The position numbers were made by a program, and so were the translations under genes. From positions 1 through 64,000 of the forward strand of contig CALODL010000029.1 of assembly GCA_942492115.1 (NCBI GenBank): a DNA stretch of 64,000 bases, given 5' to 3'. The notes beneath the pieces were generated by a model. The model saw only the letters and a program-made list of their open reading frames with translations. It searched no databases and was not told the origin of the DNA. This DNA comes from CALODL01 sp942492115. GTDB lineage: Bacteria > Planctomycetota > Phycisphaerae > UBA1845 > CAIVHJ01. Positions 35,261 through 44,586 of this stretch are shown piece by piece (positions within the stretch are counted from its first letter, which is position 1; the number at the start of each line of letters is the position of its first letter).

Positions 35261-37597
35261 GTGAAATCCGCGCCATCCAACTCGATGTACTGGCGGGTCG
35301 AGCGGAGCCTGATCAATCTCAGCGCCGTCCACCCCGTGGCGTTCTTTACCTGGAACAGTCAACGCTTTACGGAGCGGTGGTTTCGTCGCGGTGCGCTGAT
35401 GCTCTCGGCGTTGATCCGGCCTTTGCTCTATGCCACCGACAGTCGCTTCGCCACCCGGCTGTTGCACATGCTGCTGCGCGGCATCAGCCGTGATCGCATG
35501 GAGCTGCTGGGCCAGGAGTACTTCCGTTATGTCATGCGGCCGGCGTTGAAACAGTCACTGGTCCGCGAAATCCGCCGTCGCGTGAAAGCCGGTCAGTCCG
35601 TAGTCCTGGTCAGCTCTTCGCTCGATCACGTGATTCGCCCCCTGGCGGCCTATCTGGGTGTTCAGCATTTCATCGCCAATCGTCTGGACTATCGTGATGG
35701 CGTAGCAACCGGACGGCTACTCGATCCGGTGATGCGCCCCCGCGGCCCGGCGGCCCAGGTCCTCGACCTTGGACCGCGCGGTGCCATGCGTTTTGCCCGC
35801 CTTCTTCGTGAACAGGGCTACACCGAGCACCCTGCCGTCATCAAGAGCGCCATCGAGCCGACCGTCAGAAAACCCGACCCGGATAACCGCCCCATCGTGC
35901 TCTTTCACGATCAACAACCGCTCGAACGTTTGAGTGTCCGTGAATCCTTGAGTGGCAAACATGTCCTCCTGCTTGGTGGCTCCGGTTTCATCGGTAAAGT
36001 ATGGCTGGCCCATGTGCTGCAGGAAGTCCCGGGCATCCGCAAGATCAGCCTGATCATTCGCGGCGGCCGCACGACAAAGGCCAAGGCGCGTTTCGAAAAG
36101 ATGCTGTCCCAGTCACCGGTCTTCGATCGTCTCGGCGACGTGCACGGCGACGACCTCGAAGCGTTTCTCTCCAGCAAACTCGAAGTGTTCCAGGGCGATA
36201 TCTGCAAACCAGACCTCGGCCTCACTGCCGATGACGCCGCCCGCATCAAGAAGGACTGCGATGTCATCGTCAACAGTTCCGGGCTGACCGATTTCAATCC
36301 CGACCTCCAGACTGCGGTGCATGTCAACATCACCGGCACAGTGATCGTCCTGGATTTCCTACGCGCGTGCGACCATGCGGGTCTCTTGCACCTCTCCACC
36401 TGCTTCGTGGCGGGCGGACGTGATGGGCGCATCCCCGAAGACATTGAAGACAACTATTCGCCGAAGGGCGTGCCGGGCTTCAATGCCGCCGATGAGCGTG
36501 TGCGACTCGATGAGCTCATTGCCGAAGTGACGGCCCGCTCGGACAGTGACGCGGTCACGGCGGAGCTCCAGAAAGAAATTGCGGACCGCCATCTCGAAAG
36601 TCCTCCGCAAGGGCGTCAACTCGAGCGCCTGCTGACGCGGCGGCGGGCCAAGTGGTTGCGCAGTGAGCTGGCCCGCGTCGGCACACAACGTTCCCAGGAA
36701 CTCGGGTGGCCCAACACATACACCTTCACCAAGAGCCTCGCGGAGTCGCTCATCAAGCACACCGCCAGTGATCTCCCGGTCACCGTCATTCGCCCCGCGA
36801 TTGTCGAAACCTCCTTGCGTACGCCGTTTCCCGGTTGGAACGAGGGCGTCAATACATCCGCGCCGCTGTCCTGGCTGCTGGGCACGTCGTTCCGCCAACT
36901 GCCGGTCAACGAGCGCAAGTGCCTCGACGTCGTTCCCGTCGATACCGTCTGCCGCGGCATGACCCTGATCACCGCCGCAGTATTGCAGAGGCGGCACCAG
37001 CTGGTCTATCAACTGGGCACGTCGGGCATCAAACCCCTGACCATGCGACGGGCCATCGAACTGACTTGCCTGGCACACCGCAAGCACTACCGTACGCAGA
37101 AAGGGTTCAAGCCGTGGCTGCGCTCACAGTTCGACACCATCCCGGTCTCCAAACGGCGCTATGAGCGGTTCAGTGCCCCACAACAGAAGGCCCTGATCCA
37201 GCGGCTCAGCCGCCTGGCTTCACATTTCACATTTCGTACACCATGCCTGGAACGCACCGAGACCGATCTCATCCGCATCGAGAAAATCGTCGAGCTCTAC
37301 GAGCCGTTCATCCTGCACAACGAACAGATTTTCGAGGCAGACAATGTCCGGCTGTTGACTGCGGCATTGCCACCGGAAGAAGCCAGCGCCTTCGGCTATG
37401 ACGCAGGCTCGACCGACTGGTGGCACTACTGGATCAACGTTCACATTCCTGCGCTGCGGCGCTGGTCGTTCCCCTTGATCGAGGGACATCTGCCGGAAGG
37501 GCTCAAGCCCAAGCGGTCGATCCATCTCAATGGTAACGGCGCGGTCGCCAACGGTGCCGCGCCCGGGGCTTCGGAGACGGCATGCACACCTTCCTGA
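35261..37597 (+). CDS. Fatty acyl-CoA/ACP reductase (FAR-type) with degenerate N-terminal HAD domain
   Basis: A 778-residue fusion. Residues 1-215 follow the layout of HAD-IB phosphatases (VVLVSSSLDHVIRPLAAYL, motif-II-like), but the nucleophile motif expected as FFDVDGTL reads YWRVERSL, so both catalytic Asp are missing. From 230 a FAR-type Rossmann domain begins (LLLGGSGFIGKVWL), with the catalytic YTFTK near 486. The C-terminal FAR_C (sterile) domain at 610-760 contains FGYDAGSTDWWHYWINVHIP. FAR enzymes reduce activated fatty acyl groups to alcohols or aldehydes with NADPH. It opens a nine-gene run; the next gene starts inside its last 16 bases. Confidence 0.85.
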   Translation: MKSAPSNSMYWRVERSLINLSAVHPVAFFTWNSQRFTERWFRRGALMLSALIRPLLYATDSRFATRLLHMLLRGISRDRMELLGQEYFRYVMRPALKQSLVREIRRRVKAGQSVVLVSSSLDHVIRPLAAYLGVQHFIANRLDYRDGVATGRLLDPVMRPRGPAAQVLDLGPRGAMRFARLLREQGYTEHPAVIKSAIEPTVRKPDPDNRPIVLFHDQQPLERLSVRESLSGKHVLLLGGSGFIGKVWLAHVLQEVPGIRKISLIIRGGRTTKAKARFEKMLSQSPVFDRLGDVHGDDLEAFLSSKLEVFQGDICKPDLGLTADDAARIKKDCDVIVNSSGLTDFNPDLQTAVHVNITGTVIVLDFLRACDHAGLLHLSTCFVAGGRDGRIPEDIEDNYSPKGVPGFNAADERVRLDELIAEVTARSDSDAVTAELQKEIADRHLESPPQGRQLERLLTRRRAKWLRSELARVGTQRSQELGWPNTYTFTKSLAESLIKHTASDLPVTVIRPAIVETSLRTPFPGWNEGVNTSAPLSWLLGTSFRQLPVNERKCLDVVPVDTVCRGMTLITAAVLQRRHQLVYQLGTSGIKPLTMRRAIELTCLAHRKHYRTQKGFKPWLRSQFDTIPVSKRRYERFSAPQQKALIQRLSRLASHFTFRTPCLERTETDLIRIEKIVELYEPFILHNEQIFEADNVRLLTAALPPEEASAFGYDAGSTDWWHYWINVHIPALRRWSFPLIEGHLPEGLKPKRSIHLNGNGAVANGAAPGASETACTPS

Positions 37598-38718
37598 CGG
37601 GTTCAACCGGCTACATCGGTGCCCACGTTCTGGCTTGCCTGCTCGAGGGCCACAACGAACCGATCAACCTCCTCGTCCGAGCCTCCTCGCGCGAAGAAGC
37701 CGAACATCGCCTGTGGCGTTCGTTGCAGTTGCACATGGAGTTCGATCCCTTCTTCGAACACCTTCGGGATCGGTTGCACATCTTCCTGGGTGATCTGACC
37801 GGTCCTCGCTTCGGCCTCAGCGACGACGACTACGCGCGCCTGGTGAGGACAACCGGCTCGATCATTCACTGTGCAGCGTCGCTCAACCGCAAATCGGAAA
37901 AGAGCTGCCTCAACGTCAACCTTCGCGGAACGCTCGAAATCATTCAGCTGGCCCGCGCGGCCCACACTGAGCACGGCCTGCGGCGGATCAGCCACGTCAG
38001 TACGGTCGCTGTCGCAGGCCATCGCCAGGACGAAGTGGTCACCGAAGACGGCTCGATCGATTGGAACCGCAGTGACTACGACCCGTATGCTCGAACCAAG
38101 AAATTCTGCGAGCACATGATCCACCAGTTGCTGCCCGACATTCCCAGAACCATTTTCCGTCCCAGCATTGTGCTGGGCGACAGCCGTCGCGGAGCCACGA
38201 CCCAATTCGAGATGGTCCGGGCGTTCGTCGTTCTGGCCAATATCCCGGTGCTGCCGTTTCGTCCGGACAACCGCCTCGACATCGTTCCCGTGGAGTATGT
38301 CGCGGAAGCGATTGCCACGTTGCACAACAAAGAAGATGCCAGGCACACGACTTATCATCTGTCCGCCGGCCGGGGTGCTCAGACGTTCCGCCAACTCACC
38401 GACGCGCTGTCACAGAATCGCAGACGGCGCAAACCGATGTTTGCACCCGGGCTGGAAGGCACCTGCCGGAACATGGTGAACGTGATGACACTGCTGCGCC
38501 GCACGCCACTGGGTTATGCGGCGACGCTCCTCAAGGTCTTCTGGCCGTATCTGACATGGAATACCGTGTTCGACAACAGCCGTGTCGTCGCCGAAATGGG
38601 CCATCCGCCAAAACCCTTCAGCGAGTACAGCTACCCCCTGTTGAACTTCAGCACGACGAATGACTTCAGCTACAAGTACCGCGATTGGCCGCCGGTCGCC
38701 GGAGGATCGCAGGCATGA
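37582..38718 (+). CDS. Thioester-reductase-like SDR (NAD_binding_4 type)
   Basis: A 378-residue extended SDR: TFLTGSTGYIGAHV at 3-16, the substrate-domain strand LHIFLGDLTGPRFGLSD typical of thioester reductase domains, HVSTVAVAG, then YARTKKFCE near 168 with the Tyr/Lys pair, and FRPSIVLGDSRRG. Relatives release acyl chains from carrier proteins as aldehydes or alcohols. It is the second reductase in the operon, perhaps acting on the acyl carrier protein encoded downstream. Confidence 0.8.
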   Translation: MHTFLTGSTGYIGAHVLACLLEGHNEPINLLVRASSREEAEHRLWRSLQLHMEFDPFFEHLRDRLHIFLGDLTGPRFGLSDDDYARLVRTTGSIIHCAASLNRKSEKSCLNVNLRGTLEIIQLARAAHTEHGLRRISHVSTVAVAGHRQDEVVTEDGSIDWNRSDYDPYARTKKFCEHMIHQLLPDIPRTIFRPSIVLGDSRRGATTQFEMVRAFVVLANIPVLPFRPDNRLDIVPVEYVAEAIATLHNKEDARHTTYHLSAGRGAQTFRQLTDALSQNRRRRKPMFAPGLEGTCRNMVNVMTLLRRTPLGYAATLLKVFWPYLTWNTVFDNSRVVAEMGHPPKPFSEYSYPLLNFSTTNDFSYKYRDWPPVAGGSQA

Positions 38719-40124
38719 CTGATGTGGCGCTGAGCGTCTGGGTCAGCAGCCTGGTCGAAAGGGCCAGGCTGAACTGGATGCAGGGGCATACGCAGCCGTG
38801 GTCGCCGGGGCACAAGCTGCGTCTGCTGTTTGCCGGCTACAACGGGTCGCGCAACACGGGCTCGGATGTGCGTGTCGAAGAGATGCTCCGTCAAATCGGC
38901 CATATCCTGGGTCTCGAACGCATTGAAATGACCGTCCTCACTCAGGATTTCCGAAAAACGGAGGGCTACTTCAAGAACGCCGCCCAGAAGAGGCTGCCAG
39001 ACATCTTCCCGCCCTTTCTTCACCGTGAGATCCCCAAGTATCACGGCGTCGTGGCGTGCGAAGGATCGATGTTCAAAAGCAAGTTCGCGAACGCCCTCTC
39101 GACGATGATGATTGGATCACTCGGCATCGCCGCGGCCCAGAACAAGCTGTCAGTCGGTTATGGCGCCGAAGCCGGAACCATGGACCGCAGCCTGCGCACG
39201 ATGTGTCGGCGCTATTGCGGCCAGTCTCTGATCATTACGCGCAACCAGGAATCACGCGAGATCCTGCGCAAACTCGGCGTTCCGACCGAACGGGGTACTG
39301 ACACGGCCTGGACCTTCGAGCCGCTGGGACCGGAATTCGCCGACAAGACCTTTCGTGAAGCAGGCTGGGACGGCGTGCAACCCATCCTCGTCGTCTGCCC
39401 GATCAACCCATTCTGGTGGCCCGTCAAACCGTCCCTGGTCAAGGCTGCAGCCCACTCGTTCGGCGCATTCAAGGACACGCACTACCGCTCGATCTATTTC
39501 CACCGGGGTGGTAAAGCGGTCGACGCAGCGTTCGAACGCTATATCAGCGCCATTGCCGGAGCTGTTGACGCGTTTCGCCAGCGGCATGCGGTCTTTCCAG
39601 TCATGATCGCAACCGAGGCCCTCGATACGGCTGCGTGCCATGAGGTGTCCAAGCGTATCGGCCGCGTCCCCGTGTTCAGCTCTACGCACTTCAACATGTA
39701 TGAACTGGTCAGCTTGCTGCGCAAAGCCAGCATGCTGGCCTCCTCACGTTACCACGCGATCGTCACCTCGATGCCGGCAGGCGTGCCATCCGCGGGCATC
39801 ACCATGGACGAGCGCATTGCCAACCTGCTGGCCCATCGCAATCACGATCACCTGCTCATGCGCGTCGACGATGTAGACCTGCAGGACCGTCTACTCGATA
39901 ACCTCGAGACGCTTCATCGTGATGGCCCGGCGATCACTGCGGCCATTCGTCGGGCGGTTGTGGCTCATCTCAAAGACATGGCGCGCATGGGGCAGTATTT
40001 CGAGGAACAAGTCCAACATCGTTATCCCGACTTCGAGCTGCGCGGCGGGATTCGGCCCTGGGAAGACTATCTCCCGACGCTGAGCCGCGACCTTCACGAT
40101 CTTCTCGAGGAGCAAGCCGCATGA
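38715..40124 (+). CDS. Polysaccharide pyruvyl transferase family protein
   Basis: 469 residues. LLFAGYNGSRNTGSDVRVEEM near the N-terminus is the family's opening loop (compare GYYGxxNxGD), and the C-terminal half contains SLLRKASMLASSRYHAIV and SMPAGVPSAGI, the usual nucleotide-binding helices of this GT-B-like fold. Classical members add a ketal-pyruvate to sugars of wall polymers or exopolysaccharides. Start and stop overlap both neighbours as ATGA, so it is made together with lipid enzymes. Whether it transfers pyruvate here is unknown. Confidence 0.75.
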   Translation: MTDVALSVWVSSLVERARLNWMQGHTQPWSPGHKLRLLFAGYNGSRNTGSDVRVEEMLRQIGHILGLERIEMTVLTQDFRKTEGYFKNAAQKRLPDIFPPFLHREIPKYHGVVACEGSMFKSKFANALSTMMIGSLGIAAAQNKLSVGYGAEAGTMDRSLRTMCRRYCGQSLIITRNQESREILRKLGVPTERGTDTAWTFEPLGPEFADKTFREAGWDGVQPILVVCPINPFWWPVKPSLVKAAAHSFGAFKDTHYRSIYFHRGGKAVDAAFERYISAIAGAVDAFRQRHAVFPVMIATEALDTAACHEVSKRIGRVPVFSSTHFNMYELVSLLRKASMLASSRYHAIVTSMPAGVPSAGITMDERIANLLAHRNHDHLLMRVDDVDLQDRLLDNLETLHRDGPAITAAIRRAVVAHLKDMARMGQYFEEQVQHRYPDFELRGGIRPWEDYLPTLSRDLHDLLEEQAA

Positions 40125-41767
40125 TGTGGCTGAACAGGATCCTCGAGCGACTCGCCGGTCACCCCGACGAGATTGTCCTGCAGGAGGTGCGCAACGGGAC
40201 CTTGCACGGCGTCAGTGGACGAGAACTCGCCAACCACGTCGCCAGAACACGGGCCTATCTGCGGCGTCTCGAACTACCGCAGGGCGCCCGCGTGGTCATC
40301 ATTGGTCCCAACAGCACACAGTGGGTGGCACTCGATCTTGCCGCAATGGCCGAGGGCTTCATCGCCGTCACCCTGTACGTGCGGCAGGCCCCTGCCGAAA
40401 TGGCCTACGCCATCGCTGATTGCGGAGCTGCCGCGGTTTTCATCGACGACTTGGATCTCGCAGCAGACCTGCCCGATGGACTGCCGGTGCACGGCTTTGC
40501 AGACATCCCGTCGACGCCCCCCACGCTGAACGACGACATCGTCGATGTGCCGTCGGACCGGCCCGTGACGTTGATTTACACATCGGGGACCTCCGGACGT
40601 TCGAAGGGCGTCGGACTGGGCCCTGACAATGTCGAACACATGCTGGGCTGCACGACGGAACGTCTGGACGCGCTGTTGACGGATGTCTCGGGCACGCAGC
40701 GTGTGTTCCACTATCTCCCCATGTCCTTCGCCGGATCGTGGATCATGATGCTGACCTGCCTGCAGCAACCCGGGCGCCAGCTCATTCTGTCCACACAACG
40801 CGATCAGCTCCGCGCCGAGATCGCCGCTGCCAGGCCGCATGTATTCCTCAACGTCCCCCTTCTGCTCGAGCGCATCCGCACGGGCATCGAATCGAAGGTA
40901 GACGGCAACGGTCTGTCCCGACGATTATTCGCCCGTGGCCGCGCTGCCTGGACGCGCCGCTCGACAGCCCGGGCCCGTGCTATGGACGGGCTGTGGTGGT
41001 CGGTGGCACGCGTCGCCCTGTTCAATAAAATTCGCCGACGTATCGGAGCTGACCTCCGAGGCCTGATCTGCGGCTCCGCACCACTTGCTGCGGATACGCA
41101 AGACTTCTTCCATATGCTTGGACTGCCGGTCCTGCAGGTCTACGGCCTGACCGAGACCACTGCAATCTGCACGATGGACCGCCCAGGCCACATCACACCA
41201 GGCCGCGTGGGTAGCGCCATTGCGGGTATTGAGATGAAACTCAGCGACCAGGACGAGGTGATCGTCCGCGGGCCCCATATCTTTCTGGGATACTGGGATC
41301 CGCAGGCACAACAGATCGCACCCCACTCCGAGGAGTGGTTTCGCACGGGAGACCTGGGCGAGATCGACGATTCCGGTAATTGGCGGATCATCGGGCGTCT
41401 GAAGAATCTCATCATCCTCAACTCAGGTCACAATATCGTCCCTGATCCGCTTGAAGATCTTATTCAGCGCGCCCTGCCCGAAGCAGAACAGGTTCTCGTC
41501 GTCGGCAACCAGCGGAGCCACCTCGCTGCCATCGTGACGGGTGAGGTCGACGATTCCGCTGTCGAACGGATGCTCGCGGACATCAATGCGCAGCTGCCGC
41601 ATTACAAGCGTATTCATAAATGGCTCGTGCACCGTGAGCCGTTCAGCGTGGACAACGGCCTGATGACCGCCAATGGCAAACTGCGGCGTGATGCCATCAC
41701 CCGCAAGTTGGCAGAGCACATCGATACACTGTATGGTCCTTCAGCGCAGAAAGTCGGTGTCTCATGA
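40121..41767 (+). CDS. Long-chain acyl-CoA/ACP synthetase (AMP-binding), first of two
   Basis: 548 residues with the full adenylation set: IYTSGTSGRSKGV near 150, YGLTET near 340, the hinge-region RTGDLGEID near 407, and the C-terminal GKLRRDAI with the catalytic Lys near 530. A long insertion (LSRRLFARGRAAW...RARAMDGLWWSVARVALF) at 265-305 is a feature of long-chain and very-long-chain acyl synthetases. It activates a fatty acid as acyl-AMP and passes it to CoA or a carrier protein. ATGA overlaps lie at both ends. Confidence 0.87.
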   Translation: MMWLNRILERLAGHPDEIVLQEVRNGTLHGVSGRELANHVARTRAYLRRLELPQGARVVIIGPNSTQWVALDLAAMAEGFIAVTLYVRQAPAEMAYAIADCGAAAVFIDDLDLAADLPDGLPVHGFADIPSTPPTLNDDIVDVPSDRPVTLIYTSGTSGRSKGVGLGPDNVEHMLGCTTERLDALLTDVSGTQRVFHYLPMSFAGSWIMMLTCLQQPGRQLILSTQRDQLRAEIAAARPHVFLNVPLLLERIRTGIESKVDGNGLSRRLFARGRAAWTRRSTARARAMDGLWWSVARVALFNKIRRRIGADLRGLICGSAPLAADTQDFFHMLGLPVLQVYGLTETTAICTMDRPGHITPGRVGSAIAGIEMKLSDQDEVIVRGPHIFLGYWDPQAQQIAPHSEEWFRTGDLGEIDDSGNWRIIGRLKNLIILNSGHNIVPDPLEDLIQRALPEAEQVLVVGNQRSHLAAIVTGEVDDSAVERMLADINAQLPHYKRIHKWLVHREPFSVDNGLMTANGKLRRDAITRKLAEHIDTLYGPSAQKVGVS

Positions 41768-42567
41768 TGGAACGCCGCGAAGCCCACATGTCGTGGCATC
41801 TGGCCGATGGCATCGTCGAGCTGGCCCTGCACCGTGAACCGTGCAATGAAATCGGAACCGCTGCGCTCGAGCATCTGGAGCGGTTCATCGAATGGCTCGA
41901 CGGGCAGCGCAGTGCTATCGCAGCCATCATCATTCACTCGCCACTGGCGTCTGGATTCTGCGCGGGAGCTGACCTTCGTGAACTACACGCCCGCGGCCAG
42001 GAAGTCAGTCCCGCTGAACGGGGTCCGCAAGTCCGCGCATTCCTCGAGCGCATCCATGCGGTGCTGAACGCCCTCGACCATTTTCCGGCAACGACTCTCG
42101 CCGCAGTCCATCGGTTTACATTCGGCGGCGGGTTTGAGCTGGCCCTGGCGTGTGACCTGATCATTGCCGACAAGAACACCCGGTTCTGTTTTCCGGAACT
42201 GCGGCTGGGACTGGTCCCCGGTTTCGGTGGGATTCCGCGTCTCAACCGCGACCTCGGCAACGCCGTCGTCCGCGACATTCTGTTGACTGGACGCAGCGTC
42301 GGCGCCCGCCGGGCCTATGAGGTCGGCCTGGTCAGCCAATTGGCCGGCAGCGGACAGGCCCTCGACCTCGCGCGGCGGACCGCTGCCCAAATCGTGAAAT
42401 TCGACCGCCACACTGCGGCCGCGGCCAAGGCCTTTATCAAGCCCCAACCGCATGCTGCCCTGCGGCGGGAAATCGATCTGTTTTGTGAGTTGTTCGAGCG
42501 TCCGGCCGTACAGTCCGGGCTCGATAAGTTCGTCCATGACAGCAGCGCCCACGCCTATCTGCCCTGA
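41764..42567 (+). CDS. Enoyl-CoA hydratase/isomerase family protein
   Basis: A 267-residue crotonase-fold protein. The first oxyanion-hole segment is SGFCAGADLRELHARG, the second is HRFTFGGGFELALACDLIIAD, followed by RLGLVPGFGGIPRLNRDLG, where classical hydratases carry the second catalytic Glu; here that position is part of GFGGIPRL, so the exact chemistry is uncertain. It could hydrate an enoyl thioester, isomerise a double bond or hydrolyse a thioester. The start overlaps the synthetase stop as ATGA. Confidence 0.82.
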   Translation: MMERREAHMSWHLADGIVELALHREPCNEIGTAALEHLERFIEWLDGQRSAIAAIIIHSPLASGFCAGADLRELHARGQEVSPAERGPQVRAFLERIHAVLNALDHFPATTLAAVHRFTFGGGFELALACDLIIADKNTRFCFPELRLGLVPGFGGIPRLNRDLGNAVVRDILLTGRSVGARRAYEVGLVSQLAGSGQALDLARRTAAQIVKFDRHTAAAAKAFIKPQPHAALRREIDLFCELFERPAVQSGLDKFVHDSSAHAYLP

Positions 42568-42598
42568 TGGCCAGATCGGTGGAGCGACAGGAAGTCCC

Positions 42599-42841
42599 AT
42601 GCGTACCTTCGACACGACACTCTCTGAGATCCTCGACCTTGCTGCCGCGCATTTCGGCGTCGCAAGAGAAACACTCTCCGCCGACGACGATTTCTTCAGC
42701 ACCCTTGGAATCGACAGCATGCAGGCGCTCGATCTACTGACCGGTTTGGAGAATCACTTCGATATCGAATTACCTGATTACGAGGTGCAGGGCGTCACGG
42801 ACTTCAGGACCCTCGCAGAACGCATCCAAGCACGGCTGTAG
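42599..42841 (+). CDS. Acyl carrier protein
   Basis: 80 residues, acidic, four-helix ACP with the phosphopantetheine Ser in LGIDSMQALDLL. AGGA lies before the ATG at 42,599. It is preceded and followed by acyl activating enzymes, so it is probably a dedicated carrier for this pathway rather than the housekeeping ACP. It is the only internal gene of the run without a stop/start overlap on either side (gaps of 31 and 26 bases). Confidence 0.92.
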   Translation: MRTFDTTLSEILDLAAAHFGVARETLSADDDFFSTLGIDSMQALDLLTGLENHFDIELPDYEVQGVTDFRTLAERIQARL

Positions 42842-42867
42842 CCGGGCGTCGAGCGGAGTGTCAGCCC

Positions 42868-44586
42868 ATGATGGTCGATCCAGCCGAATTCGATTCACTC
42901 GGTGCGGCCCTGAACAGCGCGGTCGAACGGCATGCCCAGCACACCTGTTTGATCGAAGCGAATCGTGACCGCGAAAACCACCGTTTGACCTACGCGCGGT
43001 TTGGCGCGGCCATGCGTCCTGTGGCCCGGGCAATTCAGGACCGCGGTTTCTTTCCCGAACACCGCGCCGCCGTGCTCATGACCAACCAGTCACGTTGGCT
43101 CGTGGGCGCCCATGCAGTGTTCTATTCCGGTGGTATACTTGTTCCTCTTGACTACAAGCTCACCGCCACCGAGCACATTCAATTATTGAACCATTCCCGG
43201 GCCCGGCTGTTGCTCGTCGAGTACCCCATCTGGCGCGCATTGATGAGCGAGCCCGAGTTCGATCAGCTGCGTATCGACACCGTCGTCGTCAGCGAGGCCC
43301 CTGTCGACGCGGAGATTGGTCAGGCCGTGCGCTGGGAGTCCTGTGACACCAGTGCCCAACCACAATTCGCGCCGCGCCAACGGCAGGATGTCGCCTGCAT
43401 CGTCTACTCATCCGGGACCGGCGGGCGTCCCAAGGGGTGCATGCTGACGCATGATGGCTATCTGCAACAGGTCGGCAGTCTGATGACCCTGTTCCACTTC
43501 GCACCAGGTGACCGCTACCTCAGCATATTGCCGACGAACCATGCCATCGATTTCATGGTCGGCTTCATCGGCCCGTTCCTGTGCGGTGCAACGGTCGTGC
43601 ACCTGCGAACGCTGCGGCCCGAATACATCAAGGCCGCCTTCGCCAAATTCCGAATCAGCTATATCAGCGTCGTCCCCATGCTCCTCAAGGGACTCGAAAC
43701 CACGTTGCGCGAACGGTTCAAGCAGCTTGACCCGATCCGCCGTGCCGTACTCAACGCCAAGATCGGCCTCAACCGCAAACTGACCGCGAACCGTCCGCGG
43801 CCGACGATCAGCAGACTGCTGCTGTCGCAGGTGCACCGCGCCCTCGGCGGCCAATTGAAAACCATGTTCGTAGGGGGCGCGTTCACCGAGCCGGCCACAT
43901 TGCAGTTTTTCTACGATCTTGGACTGCCTGTCGCCAATGGGTACGGCCTGACCGAGGCAGGCACGGCCGTGACACTGAACAATTTGCAGCCCTTCCGCAG
44001 CGACACTGTCGGCACACCGCTACCGGGTGCCGAGGTCCGTATCATCGACCCCGGTGCCGACGGCGTTGGCGAGGTTGCAGTCCGCAGCCCGACTCTGATG
44101 CGCGGATACCTCGACGATCCTGAGCAGACCGCGGAGGTCTTGCGCGAAGGATGGTTGTTTACCGGCGATCTCGGATGTATCGATAACTCAGGCCACCTTC
44201 AACTCCGCGGACGCAAGAAGAACATGATCGTGACCGCAGGTGGCAAGAACATCTATCCCGAGGACATCGAAGCTGCTTTTGACGGGCTGCCGGTCAAGGA
44301 ATTCTGTGTATTTGCCGCCAACTACATCTGGCCCCGCGCCGAGCTCGGCGACGAGCAGTTGTTGGCTGTCATCAACCCTGGCCCAGGATCCACAGGCCTT
44401 GACAACGCGGCGCGCAACGAACTCGTCGCGCGAAACCGGAGACTCCTCGACTTCAAACGCGTGCACGGGTATGTCATCTGGAGCCACGATTTTCCGCGCA
44501 CGGCATCGATGAAGATCAAGCGTCACCCTCTGGCCCATGCCATCGGCGAACATCTCAACCGTGACGAGGCAGTGGTTCAATTGTGA
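42868..44586 (+). CDS. AMP-dependent acyl synthetase, second of two
   Basis: 572 residues: VYSSGTGGRPKGCML near 177 (the second Thr of the usual SGTTG is Gly), NGYGLTEAG near 357, FTGDLGCIDNSG near 430, GGKNIYPEDIE, and a C-terminal TASMKIKRHPL carrying the likely catalytic Lys. Immediately behind the ACP gene, it is the better candidate for loading that ACP (acyl-ACP synthetase). The altered P-loop residue is also seen in some active ligases. The stop overlaps the next start as GTGA. Confidence 0.87.
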   Translation: MMVDPAEFDSLGAALNSAVERHAQHTCLIEANRDRENHRLTYARFGAAMRPVARAIQDRGFFPEHRAAVLMTNQSRWLVGAHAVFYSGGILVPLDYKLTATEHIQLLNHSRARLLLVEYPIWRALMSEPEFDQLRIDTVVVSEAPVDAEIGQAVRWESCDTSAQPQFAPRQRQDVACIVYSSGTGGRPKGCMLTHDGYLQQVGSLMTLFHFAPGDRYLSILPTNHAIDFMVGFIGPFLCGATVVHLRTLRPEYIKAAFAKFRISYISVVPMLLKGLETTLRERFKQLDPIRRAVLNAKIGLNRKLTANRPRPTISRLLLSQVHRALGGQLKTMFVGGAFTEPATLQFFYDLGLPVANGYGLTEAGTAVTLNNLQPFRSDTVGTPLPGAEVRIIDPGADGVGEVAVRSPTLMRGYLDDPEQTAEVLREGWLFTGDLGCIDNSGHLQLRGRKKNMIVTAGGKNIYPEDIEAAFDGLPVKEFCVFAANYIWPRAELGDEQLLAVINPGPGSTGLDNAARNELVARNRRLLDFKRVHGYVIWSHDFPRTASMKIKRHPLAHAIGEHLNRDEAVVQL

